Below, one piece after another: positions 35,644 through 46,370 of a DNA stretch of 64,000 bases (position 1 is the first letter of the stretch; the number at the start of each line of letters is the position of its first letter). The position numbers were made by a program, and so were the translations under genes. The DNA lies in contig NZ_CP083952.1 of the NCBI RefSeq assembly GCF_006442545.2, positions 6,312,130-6,376,129 of the forward strand. Reading direction: 5' to 3'. This DNA is from Mesorhizobium sp. B2-1-8 (lineage in GTDB: Bacteria; Pseudomonadota; Alphaproteobacteria; Rhizobiales; Rhizobiaceae). The notes beneath the pieces are model-generated. The model had not been told where the DNA came from, did no database searches, and saw only the letters and a program-made list of their open reading frames with translations.

Positions 35644-38577
35644 ATGATGATGCAAGGACCGCCGCGCGGCGCCAATTCAGCCCCCTCGCAACGCCAGCTT
35701 GCCGACACACGCGCGCCCGATGAAGGCGATGGTGTCGACACCTCGCCTGACGTTTCCGACAGCATCGCCAAGACCACCTGCTACATGTGCGCCTGTCGCT
35801 GCGGCATCGACGTGCATATCAAGGACGGCAAGATCCGCTACATCAACGGCAACAAGGATCATCCGGTCAATCGCGGCGTGATCTGCGGCAAGGGCAGTTC
35901 CGGTATCATGCAGCACTACAGCCCGGCCAGGCTGAAGAAACCATTGCTACGCACCGGCCCGCGCGGCTCGGGCGATTTCCGCGAGATCGAGTGGGAGGAA
36001 GCCTTCTCGATCGCCACCGAGCGGCTGTCGAAGATCCGCCGGACCGATCCTAAAAAACTTGCCTTCTTCACCGGTCGTGACCAGTCGCAATCCTTGACGG
36101 GCTGGTGGGCGAGCCAGTTCGGCACGTCGAACTTTGCCGCCCATGGCGGCTTTTGTTCGGTGAATATGGCGGCCGGGGGCCTTTACACGATCGGCGGCTC
36201 GTTCTGGGAGTTCGGCGAGCCCGATTGGGACAACACGAAATACTTCATGCTGTTCGGCGTCGCCGAGGACCATGATTCCAATCCGATCAAGATCGGGCTG
36301 GGCAAGCTCAAGGCACGCGGCGCCAAGGTGGTGTCGATCAATCCGTGCCGGACGGGCTACAATGCGATCGCTGACGACTGGATCGGCATCCGGCCCGGCA
36401 CGGACGGCCTGTTCGTGTTCGCGCTTATCCACGAACTCTTGAAGGCGGGTCGCGTCGACCTCGATTATCTGCTCCGCTACACCAACGCGCATGTCCTGGT
36501 CATTCAGGAACCGGGCGCGGCCGATGACGGGCTGTTCGCGCGCGACAGCGACGGCAATCCGCTGGCATGGGACAGAGTGGCGAAGCGTCCGGTGAGCGCC
36601 GCCGATGCCGACGCCAAACCGGCACTGACCGGCAGCTACGATGTCGATGGCCGCCGCTGCGTGCCGGTGTTCCAGCTCATTGCGGACCGCTATCTCGAGG
36701 AGAGGTACGCACCAGATGCGGTCGCGGAGCGTTGCGGCATCTCCGCCGGAACGATCCGCCGGATCGCCGCCGAACTTGCCCATGTCGCCCTCGAACAGGC
36801 GATCGAACTGCCGATCGCGTGGACCGACTGGGCCGGGCGCCGGCATGAGACGATCAAGGGACGGCCCGTTTCGATGCACGCGATGCGCGGCATCTCGGCC
36901 CATTCCAACGGCTTTCACACCTGCCGTGCCATCCATCTGCTGCAGGTTCTTCTGGGCACGGTGGATGTTCCCGGCGGCTTCCGCTTCAAGCCGCCGTACC
37001 CCAGGTCGGCGCCGCCGGGCCCGAAGCCCTGCGGCAAGGACGTAAGGCCGATGACGCCGCTCGACGGCATGCCGCTCGGTTTCGTTTGTGGACCCGACGA
37101 TCTGCTGGTCGACGAAGCCGGCACGCCGCTGCGCATCGACAAGGCCTATTCCTGGGATTCGCCGCTTGCGGCGCACGGTTTGATGCACACGGTCATCCGC
37201 AATGCCTGGGCCGGCGACCCATACCCAATCGACACGCTGATGATGTACATGTCGAACATGGCCTGGAATTCCTCGATGAACACCGTCGAGACCATGGCCA
37301 TGCTCACGGACCATGACGAAGCGGGCAACTACAGGATCCCCTTCATCATCTATTCCGACGCCTATTATTCCGAGACCGTGCCGTTCGCGGACCTCGTCCT
37401 GCCCGACACCACGTATCTCGAGCGTCACGACTGCATCAGCCTGCTCGACCGGCCGATCAGCCATGCCGACGGGCCGGGCGACGCCATTCGCCATCCTGTC
37501 GTCGAGCCCGACCGCGACGTGAGGCCGTTCCAGTCGGTGCTGATCGAACTCGGCGCGCGGCTCGCCTTGCCCGGCTTCGTCGATGACGACGGCTCGGCGA
37601 AGTACCGCGACTATGCCGACTACATCGTCAATCATGAACGCACGCCCGGCATCGGCCCGCTCGCCGGCTGGCGCGGCAAGGACGAAACCTCGATCGGCAA
37701 GGGCGACGTCAACCCCAACCAGTTGCAACGCTACATCGACAATGGCGGTTTCTGGCACCACGACTTCGCCGACGACCAGCGCTACTACAAGATGGCCAAC
37801 CGCTCCTATCTCGATTTCGCGGTGCAACTGGGCTTCATCCCCCAGGCCGAGCCGATCGTCTTCCAGCTCTATTGCGAACCATTGCAACGCTTCCGCCTCG
37901 CCGCGCGCGGCCATGGTCCGGTGCAACCACCCGAGACAGAGCGCAACCGCATCGAGACCTACATGGACCCGCTGCCGTTCTGGTACGTGCCCTTCGAGGA
38001 AGCGGCCGTCGATCTGCAGAAATATCCGCTGCATGCGCTGACGCAGCGGCCGATGCACATGTACCATGCCTGGGGTTCGCAGAACGCGTGGTTGCGGCAG
38101 ATCACCAGCCAGAACCGCCTGTTCGTACATCACCGGACGGCGGCCGGCCTCGGCCTAGCCGACGACGACTGGGTGTGGATCGAGAGCGTCAACGGCAAGG
38201 TGAAGGGGCAGATCAAGCTGGTCGACGGGGTGAACGAGAGCACGGTCTGGACCTGGAACGCGATCGGCAAAAGGCGCGGCAGCTGGGGGCTGAAGGACGA
38301 TGCCGCCGAGAGCAATCGCGGCTTCCTGCTCAACCACATCATCGGTGACCAGACTTCTGCTGACGCCAGCGGCAAACGCTATTCGAATTCCGATCCGGTC
38401 ACGGGACAAGCCGCGTGGTTCGATCTGCGCGTCCGCATCGTCAAATGCGCGGCTGAAGAGGCCGGCTTCACCGAACCGCAATTCGAGCGTTTTCACCAGC
38501 CGCCGCATTTCGAACCCTCGCCCGACAAGCTCACTTTCGGCGCCGGGTTCCGGCAGGCAAGAGAGGCGGCCGAATGA
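35644..38577 (+). CDS. soeA: Molybdopterin oxidoreductase, SoeA-like sulfite dehydrogenase catalytic subunit
   Basis: A 977-residue DMSO-reductase-family enzyme. Cys46, Cys49, Cys53 and Cys81 (CYMCACRCG ... GVICGKG) bind a 4Fe-4S cluster. The region around GGFCSVNM holds the likely Mo-ligand Cys171, and the C-terminal molydopterin dinucleotide-binding domain includes LHALTQRPMHMYHAWGSQNA. There is no twin-arginine signal, so the active site is cytoplasmic, as in SoeABC. With the FeS and NrfD/DmsC-like genes behind it, the best match is quinone-reducing sulfite dehydrogenase. Polysulfide, thiosulfate or formate-type enzymes are alternatives. The exact start among three adjacent ATGs (35644-35650) is uncertain. 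Confidence 0.8.
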   Translation: MMMQGPPRGANSAPSQRQLADTRAPDEGDGVDTSPDVSDSIAKTTCYMCACRCGIDVHIKDGKIRYINGNKDHPVNRGVICGKGSSGIMQHYSPARLKKPLLRTGPRGSGDFREIEWEEAFSIATERLSKIRRTDPKKLAFFTGRDQSQSLTGWWASQFGTSNFAAHGGFCSVNMAAGGLYTIGGSFWEFGEPDWDNTKYFMLFGVAEDHDSNPIKIGLGKLKARGAKVVSINPCRTGYNAIADDWIGIRPGTDGLFVFALIHELLKAGRVDLDYLLRYTNAHVLVIQEPGAADDGLFARDSDGNPLAWDRVAKRPVSAADADAKPALTGSYDVDGRRCVPVFQLIADRYLEERYAPDAVAERCGISAGTIRRIAAELAHVALEQAIELPIAWTDWAGRRHETIKGRPVSMHAMRGISAHSNGFHTCRAIHLLQVLLGTVDVPGGFRFKPPYPRSAPPGPKPCGKDVRPMTPLDGMPLGFVCGPDDLLVDEAGTPLRIDKAYSWDSPLAAHGLMHTVIRNAWAGDPYPIDTLMMYMSNMAWNSSMNTVETMAMLTDHDEAGNYRIPFIIYSDAYYSETVPFADLVLPDTTYLERHDCISLLDRPISHADGPGDAIRHPVVEPDRDVRPFQSVLIELGARLALPGFVDDDGSAKYRDYADYIVNHERTPGIGPLAGWRGKDETSIGKGDVNPNQLQRYIDNGGFWHHDFADDQRYYKMANRSYLDFAVQLGFIPQAEPIVFQLYCEPLQRFRLAARGHGPVQPPETERNRIETYMDPLPFWYVPFEEAAVDLQKYPLHALTQRPMHMYHAWGSQNAWLRQITSQNRLFVHHRTAAGLGLADDDWVWIESVNGKVKGQIKLVDGVNESTVWTWNAIGKRRGSWGLKDDAAESNRGFLLNHIIGDQTSADASGKRYSNSDPVTGQAAWFDLRVRIVKCAAEEAGFTEPQFERFHQPPHFEPSPDKLTFGAGFRQAREAAE

Positions 38578-39308
38578 CCTGTCTTCCCAGTCCAGGCGGC
38601 AAGAAGCTTGGCCTCGTCATCGACCTCGACACCTGTGTCGGCTGCCAGGCCTGCGTCACCGCCTGCAAGGAGTGGAACACCGGCGGCCACATGGCGCCGC
38701 TGACCGACATCCACCCTTATGGCAGCCATGTCGACGGGGTCTGGTTCAACCGCGTGCACAGCTACGAGCACATCACCGAGATGGGAGGGCGCACGGTGAA
38801 CTTCCCGCGCTCCTGCCTGCATTGCGAGACGCCGGCCTGCGTCACCGTCTGCCCGACGGGCGCCTCCTACAAACGCGCCTCCGACGGCATCGTGCTGATC
38901 GACGAGGACAAGTGCATCGGTTGCAAACTGTGCAGCTGGGCCTGCCCTTACGGCGCGCGCGAGTTCGATACGGATGTCGGCGTGATGAAGAAATGCACGC
39001 TCTGCGTCGACCGCATCTACAACGACAATCTGGCCGAAGAGGACCGCGTGCCGGCCTGCGTCGCCGCCTGCCCGACCAGCGCCCGGCATTTCGGCGACCT
39101 CGGCGATCCCCAATCCCCCGTTTCGCAACTGGTGGCGGAGCGGGGCGGTGTCGACCTGATGCCCGAACTCGGCTATCACCCGACCAACAAATACCTGCCA
39201 CCGCGCGCTCACACGCAACGCGCCGCATCGGTGCCCGCGAAGGCATTGGAGCCGGTGCGGGCCGAAGGCGGTCTCCTGGGCTGGGTCGACCGCATGCTTT
39301 CGAGCTGA
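38574..39308 (+). CDS. soeB: SoeB-like 4Fe-4S ferredoxin subunit
   Basis: A 244-residue electron-transfer subunit with four Cys clusters: CVGCQACVTACK, CLHCETPACVTVCP, CIGCKLCSWACP, and CTLCVDR with CVAACP. It would carry electrons from the molybdenum subunit to the membrane subunit. The ATG overlaps the stop of soeA by four bases (ATGA). Confidence 0.85.
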   Translation: MTCLPSPGGKKLGLVIDLDTCVGCQACVTACKEWNTGGHMAPLTDIHPYGSHVDGVWFNRVHSYEHITEMGGRTVNFPRSCLHCETPACVTVCPTGASYKRASDGIVLIDEDKCIGCKLCSWACPYGAREFDTDVGVMKKCTLCVDRIYNDNLAEEDRVPACVAACPTSARHFGDLGDPQSPVSQLVAERGGVDLMPELGYHPTNKYLPPRAHTQRAASVPAKALEPVRAEGGLLGWVDRMLSS

Positions 39309-39314
39309 CCATCC

Positions 39315-40250
39315 ATGCATCCAGCTTTTTCGGTCGTCTTCTTCACCACCGCCACGGGTGCCGGCTATGGGCTGCTCGCACTGCTCGGCGTGCTCGGCCC
39401 GCTCGGCTTCATCGCCCCTGATTTCTGGTTGGGCTTCGTCGGAATGGGACTGGCGCTCGGCATGATCGCGGCCGGCCTGTTGTCGTCGACCGGCCATCTC
39501 GGCCGACCCGAACGTGCCTGGCGGGCGTTCTCGCAATGGCGCAGTTCGTGGCTGGCGCGCGAAGGTATCGCCTCGGTCGCTACCTTCATTCCCGCAGGCC
39601 TTTTCGGTGTGGGCTGGATCTTCCTTGGCCGGCTCGACGGCTGGGTGGCGGCCGCGGGGCTTCTGTCCACCTTCGGCGCCATCGCTACGGTCTGCATGAC
39701 CGGCATGATCTATGCCTCGCTGAAGCCGATTGCGCAGTGGCACAGTCCCTATACCTTGCCCGGCTATCTTATCTTCTCGGCGATGAGCGGCTGCGTGCTA
39801 GTGAATGCCCTGCTGCAAGGCTTTGCGCTCGGCTCGACTATTCTCCTCGCCGCTTCCGTACTGCTCACCTTGCTTGGCTTGGGCTGGAAGCTGGCGACCT
39901 GGCGCCACAATGACCTGCTTGAAATCCAAACCAACGCCAACACCGCGACCGGGCTCGCCGGCGGGATGGTGCAATCCCTGGAATGGCCGCATACCGAGGA
40001 GAACTACCTGCTCAAGGAAATGGGCTTCCGCATCGCGCGCAAGCATAGCGCGAAGCTGCGCCGGATCGCGCAGGCACTGGCCTTCGGTTTGCCGATCCTG
40101 TTGCTGATCGCCGCCTTCGCCTTGCCGTGGCCGTTTGCGGCGTTGTTGTCGGCGCTCGCCGCGATCGTCCAGTTCGCCGGCATGCTGGTCGAGCGCTGGC
40201 TGTTCTTCGCCGAAGCGAAGCACACGGTCATGCTCTATTATGGACGATAG
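39315..40250 (+). CDS. soeC: SoeC-like membrane anchor (DmsC family)
   Basis: A 311-residue protein of about eight membrane helices resembling DmsC. GYGLLALLGVLGPLGFI near the start and SSTGHLGRPERAWRAFSQWR are characteristic of the family. It anchors the complex and should pass electrons to the quinone pool. It starts 6 bp after soeB. Its stop is 3 bp from the stop of the convergent pdeM gene. Confidence 0.85.
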   Translation: MHPAFSVVFFTTATGAGYGLLALLGVLGPLGFIAPDFWLGFVGMGLALGMIAAGLLSSTGHLGRPERAWRAFSQWRSSWLAREGIASVATFIPAGLFGVGWIFLGRLDGWVAAAGLLSTFGAIATVCMTGMIYASLKPIAQWHSPYTLPGYLIFSAMSGCVLVNALLQGFALGSTILLAASVLLTLLGLGWKLATWRHNDLLEIQTNANTATGLAGGMVQSLEWPHTEENYLLKEMGFRIARKHSAKLRRIAQALAFGLPILLLIAAFALPWPFAALLSALAAIVQFAGMLVERWLFFAEAKHTVMLYYGR

Positions 40251-40253
40251 ATC

Positions 40254-40970
40254 TCAGCCTGGCCGCAGCATCGAGCGGGAGATGGCGAAGATGCGGTCGG
40301 TGCCCAGCATGTAGGCCATCAACGATTCCAGCCGGAACAGGCCGGCATAGGCTTGGTCGAGGACGTTGAGCGAACCGGTATAGGCGCCGAAGGCCGGCAT
40401 GATCATGCGGCCGCCGTCGCTGGCAAAGCAGCGCCGCCGCACCGAACGGCCTTGCTGCACGATGCGGGCGCAGGGATGCAGATGGCCCGATATTTCGCCT
40501 TCTACCCGCACCTTCGATGGCTCGTGCCGGAACAGCAGCGAACCTATGGCCAGTTCCCGCACGGTGTCGCCGGGCAGGTCCGCGGGCGCTTCGGGGTCAT
40601 GATTGCCGGCGACCCAGAACCAGTCACGGCCTGCCATCAGCGCTTCCAGCCGTTCGCGAAAACTTTGATGCATGCGTTTGGCGCCGCCGCCGTCGTGAAA
40701 GGAGTCGCCCAGGCTGATGACGATCGAGGGCTGGTAGTCTGATATCACCGCCTGCAGCCGCAGCAGGGTCGTGCCGGTATCGTAGGGCGGGATCAGCGTG
40801 CCGCGCCTTGCCAGCGACGACCCCTTCTCCAGATGCAGGTCCGATACCGTCAGCAGCCTGAGACCGGGAAAATAGAGCACGCCGCGCGGATCGCAGACTG
40901 CGCGCTCGCCCGCGATGCCGACAAGGTCGGCCTCGCCGATCAGCGATGCGCGCGCCAGCGAAAAGTTCAT
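40254..40970 (-). CDS. pdeM: PdeM, ligase-associated metallophosphoesterase
   Basis: A 238-residue calcineurin-like phosphoesterase with metal motifs TVSDLHLEKG, SLGDSFHDGG, WVAGNHD and GHLHP. This set next to the Lhr-type helicase is the signature of the ligase-associated DNA-repair group, where it is annotated as a DNA endonuclease. The start overlaps the helicase stop by three bases. The ATP-dependent ligase and exonuclease that usually complete the group are not in this window. Confidence 0.85.
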   Translation of the reverse strand: MNFSLARASLIGEADLVGIAGERAVCDPRGVLYFPGLRLLTVSDLHLEKGSSLARRGTLIPPYDTGTTLLRLQAVISDYQPSIVISLGDSFHDGGGAKRMHQSFRERLEALMAGRDWFWVAGNHDPEAPADLPGDTVRELAIGSLLFRHEPSKVRVEGEISGHLHPCARIVQQGRSVRRRCFASDGGRMIMPAFGAYTGSLNVLDQAYAGLFRLESLMAYMLGTDRIFAISRSMLRPG

Positions 40971-43501
40971 TCGTCAACCATCCCCGGGCCCATGGCCTCT
41001 TCGACCAGCGTCGCCGCGTCCATCAGCAGCGTTTCATCGGCCTCGCCATTGACCGGCATCTTGCCGATCTCGAGCATGATCGGCACGGCAAGCGGCGAAA
41101 TCTGTTCGAGCGCCTTATGCATGATTCGACCCTGGATGCGCGAGAGCATGTCGGCAAGTCTGCTGACATCGAGCAGGCCGGTCGCCGCGTCGGCACGCGT
41201 CGCCTGAAGCAGGATGTGGTCCGGCTCATGGCTGCGCAGCACATCGTAGATCAGGTCGGTCGACACAGTGACCTGCCGGCCGCTCTTCTCCTGGCCGGGG
41301 TGGCGTTTTTCGATCAGGCCGGAGATCAGCGCGCAATTGCGGAAAGTGCGCTTGAGAAGCCAGCTGTCGGCCAGCCAGGCTTCGAGATCGTCGCCCAGCA
41401 TATCCTGGTCGAACAGCGCGCCGAGCGACGGTTTCCTCGCTTTGAACATCGCGCCCATGTCGCCCAGTGACCATATGGCGAGCGCATAGTCGGTGGCGAC
41501 GAAGCCGAGCGGCCTGGCGCCGGCCCTGTCGAGGCGACGGGTGAGCAGCATGCCAAGCGTCTGGTGCGCGAGCCTGCCCTCGAAGGGATAGGCGACCAGA
41601 TAGTGGCGGTTGCCCCGCGGAAAGGTCTCGATCAGCAAATCGTCGCGCTTGGGCAGCATCGATTTGTCCGACTGGAACCGCAGCCAGTCGGCCACCTGCT
41701 CCGGCAGCTTCTTCCAGCGCTGCGGATCGTCCAGCATGATGCGGACCTGCTCGGCCAGGTAGGTCGAGAGCGGAAACTTGCCGCCGCCATAATAGGGCAC
41801 CTTGGCGTCACTGCCCGGCGCGTTCGAGACGAAGCATTCATTTTCGCGGATGCCTTCGAAGCGCAGCACCTTGCCGGCGAACATGAAGGTATCGCCATGT
41901 GTCAAGGTTTCGAGGAACGCCTCCTCGATCTTGCCGAGCACGCGGCCGCCGTGCGACGCCGAGCCTTTGCTGCCGGCCTTGACGTAACGGACGTTGAGCG
42001 CCGGCACCTCGATGATGGTGCCGACATTCAGCCTGTATTGCTGGGCGACACGCGGATTGGATACGCGCCACAGTCCATCCTTGTTCAGGCGGATGCGTGC
42101 ATAGCGCTCGTAATTCTTCAGCGCGTAACCGCCGGTGGCGACGAAATCGACCACGCGGTCGAATGTCGGACGATCGAGGCCGGCATAGGGTGCCGCCGTT
42201 CGCACCTCTTCATACAGGCCATCGGCGCGGAATGGCGCCCCGCAGGCACAACCCAGGACATGCTGGGCCAGCACGTCGAGCCCGCCATCGACCAGCGGCG
42301 GCGTATCCTGCGCGCCGAGATAATTGGCGTCGAGCGCGGCCCGGCATTCCAGCACCTCGAAACGGTTGGCGGGGATCAGGATCGCCTTCGACGGCTCATC
42401 CATGCGGTGGTTGGCACGGCCGATGCGCTGCGCCAGCCGGCTGGCGCCCTTCGGCGCACCGACATGCACGACCAGATCGACATCGCCCCAGTCGATGCCG
42501 AGATCGAGCGTCGAGGTGGCGACGATGGCGCGCAGCGCGTTCTCGCCCATCGCCTTCTCGACGCGCCGGCGCTGGGCGACATCGAGCGAGCCGTGATGCA
42601 GGGCGATCGGCAAGGTGTCCTCGTTGACCCGCCACAACTCCTGGAACAGCAGCTCCGCCTGGCTGCGTGTGTTGACGAACAGCAAGGTCGTCTTGTGGCG
42701 CTTGATCTCGCGGTAGATTTCCGGCGTGGCGTAGCGCGCCGAGTGCCCCGCCCAAGGTACCCGCTCCTCGGAATCGAGGATCGAGATTTCGGGCTTCGCG
42801 CCGCCCGTCACAATGATCAATTCCGCCATGCCACCCGGCGGGTTCTGGCTGACCAGCCAGCGCCGCAATTCGTCCGGCTCGGCCACAGTCGCCGACAGCC
42901 CGATCGTCTGAAGGCCAGGGACAAAGCTGCGCAGTCGCGCCAGCCCAAGCGCCAGCAGATGGCCGCGCTTCGATGTCACCAGCGAATGCAATTCGTCGAG
43001 CACGACATAGCGCAGATCCTCGAAGAAGCGTCTGGCATCGCCTGCCGCGATCAGCAGCGCCAGTTGCTCGGGCGTGGTGAGCAGGATATCGGGCGGCGCA
43101 AGTTTCTGGCGCTGGCGCTTGTGGGCGGGGGTGTCGCCGGTGCGTGTTTCGATGGACACGGGCAGGCCGATCTCCTCGACTGGCTTGCCGAGATTGCGCT
43201 CGATGTCGACGGCCAGTGCCTTCAACGGCGAAATGTACAGCGTGTGGATGCCGCGCCGCGCCTGGCCTGGTTTTCGCCTTGGCCTGACGGCCAGTTCGGT
43301 CAGCGACGGCAGGAAGCCGGCCAGCGTCTTGCCGGCGCCGGTCGGCGCGATCAACAGCACCGATTGCCCGGCTTGGGCCTTCGCCAGGAGTTCGATCTGA
43401 TGGGCGCGCGGCGACCAGCCTTTCTCGCCGAACCATTTTACGAATGGCTCGGGCAGGACGACGGCGGCATTCTGGTCGGCGAGGCGAGGCAGCTCGGTCA
43501 C
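40967..43501 (-). CDS. Ligase-associated DEXH-box helicase (Lhr family)
   Basis: An 844-residue superfamily 2 helicase. Walker A is APTGAGKTLAGF, the DExH box is VLDELHSL, and motif VI is RIGRANHRMD near residue 360. The long Lhr C-terminal extension follows. The annotated role is in DNA damage response together with PdeM. It heads a two-gene operon. The start at 43501 is the GTG/ATG-type first codon of the family-like N-terminus. Confidence 0.88.
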   Translation of the reverse strand: MTELPRLADQNAAVVLPEPFVKWFGEKGWSPRAHQIELLAKAQAGQSVLLIAPTGAGKTLAGFLPSLTELAVRPRRKPGQARRGIHTLYISPLKALAVDIERNLGKPVEEIGLPVSIETRTGDTPAHKRQRQKLAPPDILLTTPEQLALLIAAGDARRFFEDLRYVVLDELHSLVTSKRGHLLALGLARLRSFVPGLQTIGLSATVAEPDELRRWLVSQNPPGGMAELIIVTGGAKPEISILDSEERVPWAGHSARYATPEIYREIKRHKTTLLFVNTRSQAELLFQELWRVNEDTLPIALHHGSLDVAQRRRVEKAMGENALRAIVATSTLDLGIDWGDVDLVVHVGAPKGASRLAQRIGRANHRMDEPSKAILIPANRFEVLECRAALDANYLGAQDTPPLVDGGLDVLAQHVLGCACGAPFRADGLYEEVRTAAPYAGLDRPTFDRVVDFVATGGYALKNYERYARIRLNKDGLWRVSNPRVAQQYRLNVGTIIEVPALNVRYVKAGSKGSASHGGRVLGKIEEAFLETLTHGDTFMFAGKVLRFEGIRENECFVSNAPGSDAKVPYYGGGKFPLSTYLAEQVRIMLDDPQRWKKLPEQVADWLRFQSDKSMLPKRDDLLIETFPRGNRHYLVAYPFEGRLAHQTLGMLLTRRLDRAGARPLGFVATDYALAIWSLGDMGAMFKARKPSLGALFDQDMLGDDLEAWLADSWLLKRTFRNCALISGLIEKRHPGQEKSGRQVTVSTDLIYDVLRSHEPDHILLQATRADAATGLLDVSRLADMLSRIQGRIMHKALEQISPLAVPIMLEIGKMPVNGEADETLLMDAATLVEEAMGPGMVDE

Positions 43502-43568
43502 GCGTCAGAGGTAGCGCGGCGGCAGGCAATCGCCAAGCGGAATCGGAACAAAAGGGGACCGAAAAGCC

Positions 43569-44429
43569 TTACGGGCGCCGGAACCCCGTCGGCGCGCCAT
43601 AGAGATAGCCGATGCGGGCGATGGCTTCCTTCAGCCCTTCGCGCGACACAAGCATGGTGTGGCCGTTGGCGTGGATCATGGTTTCGGCGTCGGTCATGAT
43701 GGCGACGTGACCTTTCCAGAACACCAGGTCACCGCGTCGCAGCCCCGAAAAATCAGGACCCGGCTGAAGCGGCTCGCCGATCGAAGCGGCCTGCATGTCG
43801 GTATCGCGCAACACCTCCCTGCCGGCCATGCGCATGGCCAGTTGCACCAGGCCGGAGCAATCGATGCCGAAGCCGGAAACACCGCCCCACAGATAGGGCG
43901 TGCCGAGAAACGTCTCGGCCACGGACACATAGTCGCCAGCCACTTCGCCGATCGGCCGCAGATGGCCAGCGATCATGGCTTCACCGGAGGGCAGCAGCGC
44001 ATAGTGCGTACCGCGTGTTTCGGCGGCACCCGTCACGGTTGTCGTCGATCCCATCGACAGTTGCCCGGCGATCGGAAAGCGCAGATCCGGGCCGGGATAA
44101 AGGAACGTACGCGGCACCGAGACGATATGGGTGGGCGCACGGTCCCGCCTGCCCAGCATAACGTCGGCGACATAGCCGACATAGCCGTCTCGCTCGGTCT
44201 GGATCCAGGCCCAGCCTTCTCTATCCTCGAAAACCAGGACATCGTCGCCGAACAGAGCTTGCGTGTTGATGCCCGAATCCAGCGTCGGCGCCTTGCGGAT
44301 ATCGGCCACCGGGACCGAAATCCGCGCTGGCCGACCCGCTACGAAACGGTCGGCAACGACCTCTCCTTTCAACCTGGCATCGGCCAGATCGGAGCGGAAG
44401 GCATGAAGGCGTGCGTCGTGGGCGGTCAA
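43569..44429 (-). CDS. NlpC/P60 family peptidase with SH3 domains
   Basis: A 286-residue cysteine peptidase. N-terminal bacterial SH3-like segments (ISVPVADIRKAPTLDSGINT, SVPRTFLYPGPDLRFP) lead to the NlpC/P60 domain with catalytic Cys in FGIDCSGLVQ and histidines in KGHVAIMTD and HANGHTM. It would cleave peptidoglycan stem peptides (gamma-D-Glu-diaminopimelate type). No signal peptide is visible, so it may act on recycled muropeptides in the cytoplasm. Confidence 0.87.
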   Translation of the reverse strand: MTAHDARLHAFRSDLADARLKGEVVADRFVAGRPARISVPVADIRKAPTLDSGINTQALFGDDVLVFEDREGWAWIQTERDGYVGYVADVMLGRRDRAPTHIVSVPRTFLYPGPDLRFPIAGQLSMGSTTTVTGAAETRGTHYALLPSGEAMIAGHLRPIGEVAGDYVSVAETFLGTPYLWGGVSGFGIDCSGLVQLAMRMAGREVLRDTDMQAASIGEPLQPGPDFSGLRRGDLVFWKGHVAIMTDAETMIHANGHTMLVSREGLKEAIARIGYLYGAPTGFRRP

Positions 44430-44459
44430 ATCGGCAACCTTGTTGAATGGGCACTACAG

Positions 44460-44810
44460 TCAGATCGGCAGGTCGTGGGCCTTGGCAATGATACCATCGC
44501 CGAAGCGCTCGACAAATAGCGCGCCTTCGACGGTGCGCTTGATCAGGACATTGCGCTTGTCGAGCTCGTCGCGATGGCGCGACACCAGTTTCAGCGCGCC
44601 CATCGTGTCGAGCGCGCGCGTGATGACCGGCTTGGTGACGTTGAGGCGGGCGGCAAGCCCGCGTACGGTGTGCGGCGGCGGATCGAGATAGATGGTGAAC
44701 AGGATCGCCGTCTGGCGCATGGTGAGATCAGGCGCGTCCTCGCGAACCTGCGACAGCATCACCTGCTGCCACAGTCGCAAGGCTTGGCTCGGGCGCATCG
44801 CAATCGACAT
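44460..44810 (-). CDS. MarR-family regulator
   Basis: A 116-residue MarR protein, slightly short for the family. The winged helix-turn-helix is PHTVRGLAARLNVTKPVITR, followed by the wing ALKLVSRHRDELDKRNV and a dimerisation helix. The effector is unknown. It lies between pepB and the NlpC gene on the same strand; 70 bp upstream hold an inverted repeat that may be its operator. Confidence 0.8.
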   Translation of the reverse strand: MSIAMRPSQALRLWQQVMLSQVREDAPDLTMRQTAILFTIYLDPPPHTVRGLAARLNVTKPVITRALDTMGALKLVSRHRDELDKRNVLIKRTVEGALFVERFGDGIIAKAHDLPI

Positions 44811-44823
44811 CGCGCCATGATGA

Positions 44824-44866
44824 CGGCAAATTGTTTCGGTTCCGTTTCAGTTTCTGCAATTTGCCG
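44824..44866. promoter_or_regulatory. Long-spaced inverted repeat upstream of marR
   Basis: CGGCAAATTG and CAATTTGCCG form perfect 10-bp arms around a 23-bp spacer with GAAAC repeats on the minus strand. It starts 14 bp before the marR ATG, so it may be an autoregulatory operator or a 5' hairpin of the transcript. Confidence 0.4.
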
Positions 44867-44880
44867 GCTCTGCTTGCGCA

Positions 44881-46245
<1,365 letters not shown>

Positions 46246-46285
46246 CAGATGTTTCTCCTGCCGAGCTCGCCCGAGTCGGCGCTTC

Positions 46286-46306
46286 TTAACCCTCCGTTAG
46301 GGTTAA
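46286..46306. promoter_or_regulatory. TTAACCC-N7-GGGTTAA palindrome with CtrA-like spacing
   Basis: A perfect 7-bp inverted repeat in the pepB-tadD spacer. Within it TTAA-N7-TTAG is one mismatch from the CtrA site. GAGTC, a GANTC site, lies at 46273-46277. This fits cell-cycle control of pilus genes, but the assignment is inferred. Confidence 0.4.
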
Positions 46307-46370
46307 CAGAATATTTCTGCTGGAGGGAAGATGGCCACGCAATGGCCACACGTATGAATGGAGGCCCAGG

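Noticed and set aside
35947..38133. 728-residue minus-strand open frame
   Set aside because: Antisense shadow of the soeA-like gene, which has clear FeS and molybdopterin motifs.
41564..43699. 711-residue plus-strand open frame
   Set aside because: Antisense shadow of the Lhr helicase; no recognisable domain.
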